A stretch of DNA of 16,098 nucleotides, taken from positions 1 through 16,098 of the forward strand of contig JAEYWQ010000209.1 of the NCBI GenBank assembly GCA_023428885.1, in the 5' to 3' direction. A program made the position numbers and the translations under genes. Source of the stretch: Bacillota bacterium. GTDB lineage: Bacteria > Bacillota > Clostridia > Lachnospirales > Lachnospiraceae. Under the pieces are notes generated by a model, which saw only the letters and a program-made list of their open reading frames with translations, was not told where the DNA came from and ran no database searches. Shown piece by piece: positions 1 through 7,940 of this stretch; the first letter of the stretch is position 1; every line of letters begins with the position of its first letter.

Positions 1-2
1 AG

Positions 3-66
3 GTGCGATAGGACGGAGACGTCGCTATTGCGTAACTTGCCGTGCTCAGGGGAATTTCTGGGCACG
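3..66. other. oriT: Putative origin of transfer (oriT): two consecutive hairpins
   Basis: Two inverted repeats lie just upstream of the mobilisation genes. The first pairs 5-11 with 25-31 (one G/T mismatch) and 12-15 with 20-23, leaving a GAGA loop at 16-19 and one unpaired base at 24. The second pairs 41-49 with 58-66 (one G/T mismatch) around an 8-base loop. The 9-base spacer between them, 32-40 (GTAACTTGC), is where a nick site would be expected, because MOBP/MOBQ oriTs usually place nic a few bases after an inverted repeat. The role is inferred from structure and position beside mobC and the relaxase. An RNA leader for the first gene is the alternative. Confidence 0.5.
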
Positions 67-118
67 TGAGCCATGATAACTTTGTACGAAACACAGATAA
101 GGAGGTGTACCAAAGGCA

Positions 119-643
119 ATGAAAAAAGATGTGAAACTATTTACAGAACCAGAAGAATTATTGAGTTGGTTAGCTGATAACGATATCTTGATGAACCTTT
201 CAAAGGAAGATGCACAGATACTTCTTAATTATATGGAAGGACATGATTATGTTATTGGAATACAGGAAGACCACATGATGCGAAAAGACCTATCAGAAGA
301 AAATGGGGAGATAGAGGACTATACAATTGATGATGCAATCGATGCAGTATGCGAATGGAATTATGAATTGATTCTTGACGCAGATGCAAAGAGACATAAG
401 CCAAAAGACTTCATAGAATTTCTCAGTGAGCAAAATCGTTATGAATCCTTGAAGAAAGAAGAATGTTGTCTTGACCGTATGTTTGATCAAACTGTATATG
501 GGAAAGAAATTGAAAAATTGGCAGTAAGATTAGCAGATGAGTTTATCAGTAAGCTTAACCAGTCTAATGATGTAGAGAAAAGTGTTGCTGTAGTATCAGA
601 GGAAGTTCATCGGTATAGTACAGATAACAGAGGAAGGAGATAG
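119..643 (+). CDS. Hypothetical acidic protein at head of mobilisation operon
   Basis: I do not recognise this 174-residue protein. It is soluble, with no signal peptide or membrane segment, mostly helical by composition and rich in Glu and Asp. Its C-terminus is basic (ends NRGRR). It opens with a block of aromatic and leucine residues (LFTEPEELLSWL), followed by a very acidic middle (residues about 58-75). The start is ATG at 119. A strong GGAGG lies at 101-105, 13 bases upstream, and a weaker AAAGG at 113-117 is closer. It directly follows the putative oriT, and its stop is two bases before the mobC start, so it is probably co-transcribed with the DNA-processing genes. It could be a relaxosome accessory factor or a regulator, but nothing in the sequence proves either. 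Confidence 0.8.
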   Translation: MKKDVKLFTEPEELLSWLADNDILMNLSKEDAQILLNYMEGHDYVIGIQEDHMMRKDLSEENGEIEDYTIDDAIDAVCEWNYELILDADAKRHKPKDFIEFLSEQNRYESLKKEECCLDRMFDQTVYGKEIEKLAVRLADEFISKLNQSNDVEKSVAVVSEEVHRYSTDNRGRR

Positions 644-645
644 GA

Positions 646-975
646 TTGGCAGACCGAATTCATTGTGTAAGAAAAACACTGCGATTGATGCCAGAGGAAG
701 CAAAGATGCTTGCAGATAAAGCAAAGGCAGCGAATATGAGTGAAGCCGAGTATCTAAGGTTACTCATTAGCCAGAAGCCCAATGATTATCCTGAGATCAG
801 AAGGTTACTGAAAGACTTAATCAATGAGGTCAATCATATTGGAACGAATATTAACCAGATAGTTCATAATAATAATTCAGCATTGTACACGAAAGCAGAT
901 AAGGAACGTTTGGTAGCCTATATGAAAAAGCTGAATGTAGCAGTGAAAGAGGCGGTGGTTATGATTGGCAATTAG
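646..975 (+). CDS. mobC: MobC-like relaxosome accessory protein
   Basis: This 109-residue protein matches the MobC/bacterial mobilisation family (PF05713) by eye. Residues about 8-42 look like a ribbon-helix-helix DNA-binding fold (RKTLRLMPEEAKMLADKAKA, then a SEAEYLR helix). Residues about 58-76 carry the family hallmark (LINEVNHIGTNINQIVHNN). Such proteins bind oriT beside nic, open the duplex and help the relaxase. The start is UUG at 646, preceded by an AGGAAGGAG ribosome site inside the end of the upstream gene. The last 11 bases overlap the relaxase start, which suggests translational coupling and matched amounts of the two partners. Confidence 0.88.
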   Translation: MADRIHCVRKTLRLMPEEAKMLADKAKAANMSEAEYLRLLISQKPNDYPEIRRLLKDLINEVNHIGTNINQIVHNNNSALYTKADKERLVAYMKKLNVAVKEAVVMIGN

Positions 976-2413
976 TAAGGTCATGCATATGAAGGATTGC
1001 GGAAGTGGATTTCATGGAAGGCATCTAAGGCGAAGTATCAATTATATTATGAATCCTGATAAAACACAGGAAGCAAGATTCATTGGTGGGGTCAATTGCC
1101 AGCCAGATATGGCCTTTGAACAGATGAGAGAAACTAAGCGTAAATTTGGAAAAGTAGATCAAAGACAGGGCTATCATATAGTGCTTTCTTTTAAAGAAGG
1201 AGAGATTGAACCAGATACAGCCTATGAGCTGACAGAAAAGTTTATACAGCAGTATCTTAAAAATCAGTACGAAGCAGTATTTGCTATTCATGATAATACG
1301 GACCATGTTCATTCACATATTGTATTCAATAGCGTAAGTTGCATTAACGGAAGGAAGTATCATTATAAAAAAGGTGATTGGGAAAAGGAGATACAACCGA
1401 TTACGAATAGACTGTGTGAAGAATATGGATTATCAGTACTTAAGATAGGTGATGAGAAAAGTGATCCTGATCATGGCTATCAAGAGTGGAGTGTAAGTAA
1501 AGATGGACCTTTTGTTTGGTCAGACATGATAAAGCGTGATATGGACGCCTGTATTTTGCAGAATAATACGTTCGATGACTTCTTAGGAATGCTCAAGGAA
1601 AAAGGATACGAGATAAAGCAAGGAAAATATCTTGCAGTTCAACCGCCTGGGATGAAACGATTTAAAAGGTGTAAAACATTAGGCGAGGAATATACAGAGG
1701 AACGTATTAGGCAAAGAGTTCTAGAGGAGGATATGTCCTCTTATCTAAAGAAGCAGCAGATACAAGTAAAACCACAGCTAGTACGATGTCGTGTGAAGCG
1801 TTATCGTCGTGCTAAGATGTCCGGGATACAGAAAAAATATTATGCTAAGTTGTATCGTATAGGTCAGTTAAAGAAGAAACCCTATAGTCAGGTATATAAG
1901 TACAAAGATGATATTCGCAAGATGCATAGATTGCAGCAACAATACTTATTTTTGGCAAAGCATAACGTGGTATCTTATGCAGAACTGGCAGGAACGATTA
2001 TGAATCTGACGGATAAAAGGAAAGAAGTTTCTTCGGAAAAAAGTAAGATTTATCGTAATCAGAAAAAAAACGAAGATTTATTTCAGATTGCAGATCAGAT
2101 GACATCGCTTAGAGAGTGTGAATATACTTACCAGAATGGGGATAACTTCTTTGAAGAGGAACATAAACAGTGGATAACATTTGAACAACTGCTAAAAGAT
2201 AGCGGATATTCTTATGAGGAAACACTTGAATTAAAGAGCTATTATAAGAAATTATTCTCAGAGGTTAGTCAGAAAGAAAAGGCAGTTATTAAGGAACTAA
2301 ATGTTAGTAAATCTATTTGGAACGATACGATAAAAGAAGAGGATGCTAAGGTATTAGAAGATAATATTAAGAAAGAAAAAGCGAAAGAACCCAAGAAGCA
2401 GCCAGTTCGATAG
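965..2413 (+). CDS. VirD2-family (MOBP-type) relaxase
   Basis: This 482-residue protein has the relaxase/mobilisation nuclease domain (PF03432) in about residues 1-165. Motif I contains the likely catalytic tyrosine Y27 (SINYIMNP). Motif II is around 69-76 (GYHIVLSF). Motif III is the metal-binding histidine cluster H109, H114, H116 and H118 (HDNTDHVHSHIVFNS). The enzyme would cleave one strand at oriT, stay bound to the 5' end and pilot it to the coupling protein. The long basic C-terminal half, with a charged helical tail, is normal for the family and probably carries the secretion signal. The start is UUG at 965, inside the end of mobC. No frame damage is visible and the length is usual, so the protein is probably active. 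Confidence 0.95.
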   Translation: MAISKVMHMKDCGSGFHGRHLRRSINYIMNPDKTQEARFIGGVNCQPDMAFEQMRETKRKFGKVDQRQGYHIVLSFKEGEIEPDTAYELTEKFIQQYLKNQYEAVFAIHDNTDHVHSHIVFNSVSCINGRKYHYKKGDWEKEIQPITNRLCEEYGLSVLKIGDEKSDPDHGYQEWSVSKDGPFVWSDMIKRDMDACILQNNTFDDFLGMLKEKGYEIKQGKYLAVQPPGMKRFKRCKTLGEEYTEERIRQRVLEEDMSSYLKKQQIQVKPQLVRCRVKRYRRAKMSGIQKKYYAKLYRIGQLKKKPYSQVYKYKDDIRKMHRLQQQYLFLAKHNVVSYAELAGTIMNLTDKRKEVSSEKSKIYRNQKKNEDLFQIADQMTSLRECEYTYQNGDNFFEEEHKQWITFEQLLKDSGYSYEETLELKSYYKKLFSEVSQKEKAVIKELNVSKSIWNDTIKEEDAKVLEDNIKKEKAKEPKKQPVR

Positions 2414-2448
2414 GCTGTTATTTTTATGCAGAAAATTAGGAGGAATGT

Positions 2449-3657
2449 ATGGAGCAATCGGAAAAGACAGCAATGAATATTCATATTACTGAATTTATGC
2501 AGAGTCTGAAAGATCTGGACCGATATCCTGACGAGGTATTAGCGCTGGTACAGGAAGATTTGGAATATGGATTAAGTGAAGAACAGGTAAAACAATATTA
2601 TAAGAAAAAGTGGAACATTGGTCAGATGAAAATCTATTCTAAGTGTCTCCGTAATGGCTATTCGGAAGAGGTAATAAACATTATTACGGCTGAAAAGCTG
2701 TCGAGAAATCAGATGAGTATTGCATTGGAATTCTATGAAAAGGGTGTCCCTCTTGATAGTATTGAAGCAGTAGTAGTACGAAATGATTATCCGGCAGCAA
2801 TGAAAAAAGCATATGAAACGGTACTTTCAGAAATGAAAGAAACCAAGAAGGTTACAGAGAATGCACCGGATTATGTAAAGAAATTAGTGGATCAGATATC
2901 AGCTATGATTACGCATATTGAATTTCAGGAGAAACGATATGATGCACTAGCAGAACATCTAAAGATATTTGAAACGACCAAAAGGGATGAAGATGTCAGA
3001 GATGATCTAGTAAAACAAAACGCACATCAGGCAACGGTGATGAGTGAACAACAAAATCAAATTATGCAGGCAAATTCAGCAATTGCAAGATACCGGACTG
3101 AAAATGAGCAAAAAGATAAGGAGTTAAGAAGGATGCAGGATAAGATGGATGAGCTAGAAGAACAGCAAAGGAGAAGGGAAAATAGAGATACTGTTGTAGA
3201 TGCAGCCTCCAAAAAGATAATATCAGAACCAGAGGAAAGACGAGTGGAGGAGCTTATAATGCGAGAGAAATCACCTGTAACAGAAGCAAAGACTATGAAT
3301 CTTGCAATGATTCCTCAAAACGTTCCTGGCTATGGAGTTCCTATCTATTACACGATACCAATGTTAGATGCGTATGGACGGGTGGTACAGAAACTTCCCA
3401 TTGAACGTGCAGAGAAAAAGACTGGCGGTATTGCAGGTGTATTCTCAAAGCTAGGATTAAAGAAAAAGTCTAGGCAAGATATTGTAAAGTTAGTAGCAAG
3501 TGGAGATTTGGTACCTGCTCAGTTAGTGCAATTAAAGAGTGCAATTGAGCGAGGGCTTACAGAGAATCAGTTAGTGGAACTTATCAATAACAATGTATCA
3601 GCAGAAAAGATGAAAGAAATCATTGAGATTGCAGTTCTTGAAAATTCAATGTATTAG
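2449..3657 (+). CDS. Unrecognised coiled-coil protein with helical repeats at both ends
   Basis: I cannot assign a family to this 402-residue protein. About residues 34-105 contain short helical repeats of the form GLSEEQVKQYY...NIGQMKIY followed by NGYSEEVINII...LSRNQMSIAL. A similar unit recurs at the C-terminus (about 347-397: LVPAQLVQLKSAIERGL, then NQLVELINNNVSAEKMKEI). Between them lies a long charged, Gln-rich coiled coil (about 175-250), then a Pro/Tyr-rich linker (about 290-325) and a Lys-rich turn (about 328-348). The start is ATG at 2449 with AGGAGG five bases upstream. There is no signal peptide or membrane helix. Its place between the relaxase and the coupling-protein pair suggests a relaxosome or substrate-docking scaffold, which is inference only. 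Confidence 0.85.
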   Translation: MEQSEKTAMNIHITEFMQSLKDLDRYPDEVLALVQEDLEYGLSEEQVKQYYKKKWNIGQMKIYSKCLRNGYSEEVINIITAEKLSRNQMSIALEFYEKGVPLDSIEAVVVRNDYPAAMKKAYETVLSEMKETKKVTENAPDYVKKLVDQISAMITHIEFQEKRYDALAEHLKIFETTKRDEDVRDDLVKQNAHQATVMSEQQNQIMQANSAIARYRTENEQKDKELRRMQDKMDELEEQQRRRENRDTVVDAASKKIISEPEERRVEELIMREKSPVTEAKTMNLAMIPQNVPGYGVPIYYTIPMLDAYGRVVQKLPIERAEKKTGGIAGVFSKLGLKKKSRQDIVKLVASGDLVPAQLVQLKSAIERGLTENQLVELINNNVSAEKMKEIIEIAVLENSMY

Positions 3658-3673
3658 AAGGAGTGTAGGAAGC

Positions 3674-4054
3674 GTGATATCGATAGAAGAAGCAATTGAA
3701 GCAATTCGTAAAAAACAGGGTGTCTTAACAGACATAGAAACACAGTTCATTCTCCAGTTTGCATTTAAGACAGGAGATGCTGAATTAACACTAAAGATGC
3801 TTGAGGACTTTACAGTAGAAGAAAAAGACAGTAAGGCTTTGATGAAGAAGTATGAAGCAGTGTTGGATGTAAAGCCAAAATGGGTAGATCAAATTGAGAA
3901 TCTCGTAGTAGCAATTGAAAGGTATCGTCTTGAGGAAGAAAAGGCAGTGAATCGTTTGGCTGATGTACTAGCGGCATATGGAATTTATGTGTCAGTAGAA
4001 GAAATCAGAAGTTCTGATGCAAAACAGTTAAAACAGAAAGTGAAATCGTTATAG
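3674..4054 (+). CDS. Hypothetical small helical protein
   Basis: No family is recognised. I take GTG at 3674 as the start: it follows AAGGAG (3658-3663) by ten bases and gives a 126-residue protein beginning MISIEEAIEAIRKK. An ATG at 3623 in the same frame would add 17 residues but would overlap the previous gene by 35 bases without a good ribosome site. The protein is soluble and almost wholly helical, with a likely amphipathic helix around 85-105. It lies 16 bases after the coiled-coil gene and is followed by the PcfB-like gene, so it belongs to the same operon. An accessory role in relaxosome or coupling-protein assembly is plausible but unproven. Confidence 0.75.
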   Translation: MISIEEAIEAIRKKQGVLTDIETQFILQFAFKTGDAELTLKMLEDFTVEEKDSKALMKKYEAVLDVKPKWVDQIENLVVAIERYRLEEEKAVNRLADVLAAYGIYVSVEEIRSSDAKQLKQKVKSL

Positions 4055-4074
4055 GAAGGAGGTAAGCTAGAGTT

Positions 4075-4098
4075 GTGTTAATAATTTTAGCGACTTAG
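4075..4098 (+). other. Seven-codon leader ORF abutting the PcfB-like start
   Basis: After a strong Shine-Dalgarno (GGAAGGAGG, 4054-4062) a GTG at 4075 opens MLIILAT and ends at TAG 4096-4098, directly against the ATG at 4099 and in the same frame. The ATG itself has no ribosome site. The arrangement suggests reinitiation from the leader ORF onto the main gene. An alternative is a nonsense change near the start of an originally longer gene. Confidence 0.4.
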
Positions 4099-5226
4099 AT
4101 GGCAGAAGAAATACAGGAAGCGGTGCAAATTATACGTGTCGCATATGATGGTATTGAGATAGCAATGAAGGTTGGAAGCGGCGGATTAGGAGCCATGCAA
4201 AAAGCAATCGACTTTTTGAAAGGTATGCTTGATTATGAAAAATCATTGGGTAAAACAACAATGAAAAAGCTACTTATGAAGGGGGGAGATTTGCAGGTGT
4301 TACAATTCAAAACCTCTGATATAAGGAAAGTAGAGAAGTTGGCAAAGAAATATGGAATTCTCTATTCCGTTCTTCCAGATGTTAATAAAACAGATGGATT
4401 ATCAGAGGTTATCTTTCATACGGAAGCTGTTCCAAGAGCAAATATGATGATTCAGAAGTTGGGCTTTGGAAATATTGCATCTTTTGATGATTATCTAAAG
4501 AATGGAGATGAGAAATCATTAGGAAAGTTATTGGATTTTCTCAAGCACCAAAAGAAGGAAACAGATAAGAGTATAGCTTCTGATGGTGCAAGAGCAGGTA
4601 TAGTTATGGAAGGACTGATTGAAAAAGTGGGTCTGTTTGCAATGGAAAAGCAGAGTATAAGCGTAGATTCGGTTAAGGAAAATTTCAGCATTGGATATGA
4701 ACAAGCGAATCATGTTATTAAGAAGCTTGAGACCATTGGGCTACTTGATAAAGGTGATTCCAATGGAGATTATAAGGTCATGATGGACAAAGAAGCATTC
4801 TTAAATCGTGTTAAGGGCTATCAAGACTTAGCAGAACGAATGAAAGCAGTATCTGCGTCGAAGAATCTAAACCTTTCCGATGTTACCATTAGTAAAACGC
4901 TGATTCAATCAGAAAATGATCATGCAGTTAAAACGAGAGTACCAGGAACCTGGGGTAAGGATGCAAAGTATGTATGGTTTCCAAAAACGAATGCGATGGA
5001 TATTCATGGTGGAAAAACAATGCTCACCTTTATTGATAAGGAAAAGGATTATAAGATTTATGATGAAGAGAATCGAGTTGTTTCAACCATGAGGGGAGAA
5101 GAATTATATACGAATCATTATGATAAGGTTGAATCAGCTATTCGAGAACATTATGAGAAAAATCCGTCTAAAGAAGTAGTGAAAACACAGATTGTTCCTA
5201 AGACAACTAGTACGAGAAAGAGGTAG
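4099..5226 (+). CDS. PcfB-like (DUF3801) protein with FtsK-gamma-like winged helix
   Basis: In this 375-residue protein, residues about 1-125 match the PcfB/DUF3801 family (PF12687): an N-terminal amphipathic segment (EEIQEAVQIIRVAYDGIEIA), then LQFKTSDIRKVEKLAKKYGI and LYSVLPD. PcfB-type proteins act at the membrane with the VirD4-like coupling ATPase to receive the relaxosome. Residues about 184-233 closely resemble the FtsK gamma winged helix (SVDSVKENFSIGYEQANHVI, then LETIGLL and NGDYKV), a DNA-binding fold. Residues about 265-350 form a further conserved-looking domain (RVPGTWGKDAKYVW, KTMLTFIDKEKDY). DUF3801 proteins are usually about half this length. The gene sits five bases before the virD4 start, the expected pcfB-pcfC order. 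The ATG at 4099 lacks its own ribosome site. Confidence 0.85.
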   Translation: MAEEIQEAVQIIRVAYDGIEIAMKVGSGGLGAMQKAIDFLKGMLDYEKSLGKTTMKKLLMKGGDLQVLQFKTSDIRKVEKLAKKYGILYSVLPDVNKTDGLSEVIFHTEAVPRANMMIQKLGFGNIASFDDYLKNGDEKSLGKLLDFLKHQKKETDKSIASDGARAGIVMEGLIEKVGLFAMEKQSISVDSVKENFSIGYEQANHVIKKLETIGLLDKGDSNGDYKVMMDKEAFLNRVKGYQDLAERMKAVSASKNLNLSDVTISKTLIQSENDHAVKTRVPGTWGKDAKYVWFPKTNAMDIHGGKTMLTFIDKEKDYKIYDEENRVVSTMRGEELYTNHYDKVESAIREHYEKNPSKEVVKTQIVPKTTSTRKR

Positions 5227-5231
5227 GAATA

Positions 5232-7388
5232 ATGAAGACAAGTAAGAAAAAACCATCGGTTATTTTTATTCTTGTCGGTGCAATCCTTGCTAGCTATTTT
5301 GGCTATTTGATTGGTGGAGCATGGGAGAAGGGGATGGAACTAAATGATTTTATAGATCGTTTTAATGAGGTCTGTTCAGCTCCGTTAGAAAATTATGTGA
5401 ATGAAAATACAGGGAAAGCAATAGCCATCGCCATAGGCATCTATGGGATGGCTATGGTCATGTATTACACTAGTCAGAGAAATCTAATGCCTGGGAAGGA
5501 ATTTGGTACTGCAAGATTTGAAAATCCACAACGAGCAAATAAGATATTAGCTGATAAGGATGAGAACTTCAATCGAATCTTAAGTCAAAATGTAAAAATG
5601 TCTCTGGACTTTCGTAGATTGAAGTTGAATGGAAACATTCTAATATGTGGTGGTTCTGGTGCAGGTAAAACATTTTATGAGGTAAAGCCAAATCTAATGC
5701 AAATGCCACATAACTGTTCTTTTATATGTACTGATCCCAAGGGAGAAATCTTAAGAAGCTGTGGGCAGATGCTAAAGGACAACGGATACAATGTAAAGGT
5801 GATAAACCTGCTAGAGATGGATAAGTCGGATTGTTATAATCCCTTCTCTTATATTCGAGAAGAAACAGATGTTGTAAAACTGATAACAAATCTAATTTCC
5901 AATACAACACCAAAAGGTTCAACTCCTTCCGATCCGTTTTGGGAGAAGGCGGAAGGATTGTTTCTACAGTCAATCTTCTATTATGTGTGGTTGGTAGAAC
6001 CAGTAGCAAGAAGAAATTTTGAGACAGTAATAAAGCTAATTGGAGAAGCAGAAGTTGTAGAACAAGGCAAGATGTCAAAACTTGATAAGCGTATGAAGAA
6101 ATTAGAGGAGTTATCACCCTTAGGTGCAAATCATCCAGCAGTAAAGCAGTATAGTAAATGTATGCGAGGGGCAGGAGACACAGTACGTTCTATTATCATT
6201 AGTGCCAATTCACGATTAGCATATTTAGAGAATCAGCAGGTGTTGCGACTGTTATCGAAAGATGAGTTGAATCTAGCGGATATAGGAATTGGGGTAAATG
6301 GAGATGGAGAAACAAAGACAGCATTATTCTGTGTGATTCCAGATTCTGATAAATCGTACAACTTTATTATAGGGCTACTCTACACGCAGATATTTCAGGA
6401 ATTATATTATCAGGCAGATTTTAACTGTGGGGGTGCGCTGCCAATTCATGTGACCTTTATGTTAGATGAATTTGCAAATGTTGCATTGCCAGATGACTAT
6501 TGTAGCTTACTCAGTACCATGAGGTCTAGGTCTATTAGCAGCATTATTATTATACAAAACTTCGCTCAACTGAAGGCTTTATTCAAAGATACGTGGGAAA
6601 CTATCCCTGGGAATTGTGACACTTTTATCTATTTAGGTGGCAACGAACAGAGTACGCATAAGTACGTTTCGGAGCTCCTTGGAAAGGGTACGATTGACAA
6701 GAAATCCAGTGGAGAAACTAGGGGGAAACAGGGTAGCAGCAGTCGAAACTTTGATGTGTTAGGTAGAGAATTATTTACGCCAGATGAAGTGAGAAAGCTA
6801 GACAACAAAAAGTGTATCGTATTTGTTCGTGGTTTTGATCCAATTATGGATGGGAAGTATATTCCATTTGCCCATCCAATGTTTCAGCAAACAGCAGATG
6901 GAAAGGGGAAACCTTATAATCATACGCGAAAAGGGAAGTGTGAATCAATTGGAAAGCCTTATGAAATATTATCAGTAAAGGCATTGGAACATTTTGAAAA
7001 ACGAAGAGCAAATGGAGATAACGTATATATTGACAAGTTGTCTTATGATGAATTTATGCTTCTTGGAGAATTGGAGATGAGCAAACGATTTACGAACCTT
7101 GATGAGAAGGAACAAAAGGACAAATTAAATCGAGAACTTGAAGCAGAGCTTGAATATACCGAGGAAATGCATCAGAAAGCAAATGAAGTGCATCAAGTGA
7201 ATCGACCAAGGCTAAAAGAAGACACAATTACAAACCGTATGATTTATTGGCCTTATACCTCAGAGCAGAAAGAGGAAGTAAAAAAGGCTATGGATCTAAG
7301 AATTCCTCAAAGCAAGATACTAGAATATTTCTATCCAGAAACGAGTGTAGAGCAGATGGCTAAAATCAGAGTATCATTAACGGCATAA
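5232..7388 (+). CDS. VirD4/TraG-family type IV coupling protein
   Basis: This 718-residue coupling ATPase has two N-terminal membrane helices (about 9-29 and 63-80) and a cytoplasmic motor. Walker A is GGSGAGKT at 140-147. Walker B ends in D412-E413 (HVTFMLDEFANVALPD). A TDPKGE motif lies near 168-173 and a QNFAQL motif follows Walker B, both typical of VirD4/TraG (PF02534). It would link the relaxase-bound strand to the secretion channel and drive DNA transfer. The C-terminal region (about 610-718) is highly charged and may contact substrates. The gene follows the PcfB-like partner by five bases. Length and motifs are normal and no damage is visible. Confidence 0.95.
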   Translation: MKTSKKKPSVIFILVGAILASYFGYLIGGAWEKGMELNDFIDRFNEVCSAPLENYVNENTGKAIAIAIGIYGMAMVMYYTSQRNLMPGKEFGTARFENPQRANKILADKDENFNRILSQNVKMSLDFRRLKLNGNILICGGSGAGKTFYEVKPNLMQMPHNCSFICTDPKGEILRSCGQMLKDNGYNVKVINLLEMDKSDCYNPFSYIREETDVVKLITNLISNTTPKGSTPSDPFWEKAEGLFLQSIFYYVWLVEPVARRNFETVIKLIGEAEVVEQGKMSKLDKRMKKLEELSPLGANHPAVKQYSKCMRGAGDTVRSIIISANSRLAYLENQQVLRLLSKDELNLADIGIGVNGDGETKTALFCVIPDSDKSYNFIIGLLYTQIFQELYYQADFNCGGALPIHVTFMLDEFANVALPDDYCSLLSTMRSRSISSIIIIQNFAQLKALFKDTWETIPGNCDTFIYLGGNEQSTHKYVSELLGKGTIDKKSSGETRGKQGSSSRNFDVLGRELFTPDEVRKLDNKKCIVFVRGFDPIMDGKYIPFAHPMFQQTADGKGKPYNHTRKGKCESIGKPYEILSVKALEHFEKRRANGDNVYIDKLSYDEFMLLGELEMSKRFTNLDEKEQKDKLNRELEAELEYTEEMHQKANEVHQVNRPRLKEDTITNRMIYWPYTSEQKEEVKKAMDLRIPQSKILEYFYPETSVEQMAKIRVSLTA

Positions 7389-7556
7389 CAGAAAATAGTG
7401 TAAGGATGTGATCAAAGCAAAACGTGTCAGGGAAAGCCTGACTTGATAAGATAACGAAGGAGACTTCGAGAATATAGATAACCTAAGTTGAGTAGGTAGT
7501 TATTGTTGCAAGCCAATGATAGCTGCCTATTTTAGTTAAGAAAGGGAGATTTCATA
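7389..7556 (+). promoter_or_regulatory. Structured leader upstream of pilin-like gene; three hairpins
   Basis: This gene-free gap contains three tandem stems. The first pairs 7426-7431 with 7437-7442. The second pairs 7455-7459 with 7464-7468 around a GAGA tetraloop. The third is long and pairs 7490-7508 with 7514-7532 around a five-base loop, using several G-U pairs and no unpaired bases inside the stem. TTTT at 7530-7533 makes the third stem resemble a weak intrinsic terminator or attenuator. G-U pairs keep the stem intact in RNA but not in DNA, which favours an RNA function such as attenuation, processing or transcript stabilisation for the downstream secretion genes. I recognise no known riboswitch class. 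Confidence 0.5.
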
Positions 7557-7931
7557 ATGAAAGAACGAGTAGTAAATCAAAACAAAAATAAAAATCAGAT
7601 GGAGGAAAAAGGAATGAAAGGGATATTTAAGAACGTGAAAAGAAAAGTAGTACCAGCAATGGCTGGAGCAATGATGGCATTCAGTCTTACGAGCGCAACG
7701 TGTTATGCGGCAGGTACTTCAGTAGTTACACAGCCACTTGATAATTTGAAGACATTAGTTATTGCAGTCATCGGTGCCGTTGGTGTCATTATCTTGGCAA
7801 AGAATGTAATGGAATTCGCACAGGCGTATCAACAGCAGGACTCTTCTACAATGAACTCGGCATTAAAGGGTATTGTAGCTGGTATTATGATGGCAGCAAT
7901 TTCAGCTGTATTAACTTTCTTAGGCTTCTAA
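7557..7931 (+). CDS. Small VirB2/Maff2-like pilin-type membrane protein
   Basis: This 124-residue protein has a signal-peptide-like segment: basic KNVKRK at about 25-30, a hydrophobic core at 31-47, and likely cleavage near CYAAG at 49-53. Two membrane helices follow, at about 66-82 and 104-123, joined by a short polar loop (AQAYQQQDSSTMN). This is the architecture of VirB2/TrbC pilins and of the Maff2-type proteins seen in Gram-positive conjugative elements. It would form or line the secretion conduit. The start at 7557 has GGGAG eight bases upstream. ATG at 7614, preceded by GGAGG, is an alternative that keeps the whole signal sequence. Position between virD4 and a TrbL-like gene supports the role. 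The family call is by eye. Confidence 0.75.
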   Translation: MKERVVNQNKNKNQMEEKGMKGIFKNVKRKVVPAMAGAMMAFSLTSATCYAAGTSVVTQPLDNLKTLVIAVIGAVGVIILAKNVMEFAQAYQQQDSSTMNSALKGIVAGIMMAAISAVLTFLGF

Positions 7932-7940
7932 GAAAAGGCA

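Noticed and set aside
5722..6129. Longer minus-strand open frames opposite virD4 and similar ones elsewhere
   Set aside because: They lie wholly opposite well-supported genes, lack ribosome sites and have compositions expected of antisense reading.
7408..7446. Short GTG ORF in the leader before the pilin-like gene
   Set aside because: Its only AAGGA is about one base from the GTG, and the sequence is better explained as an RNA stem.
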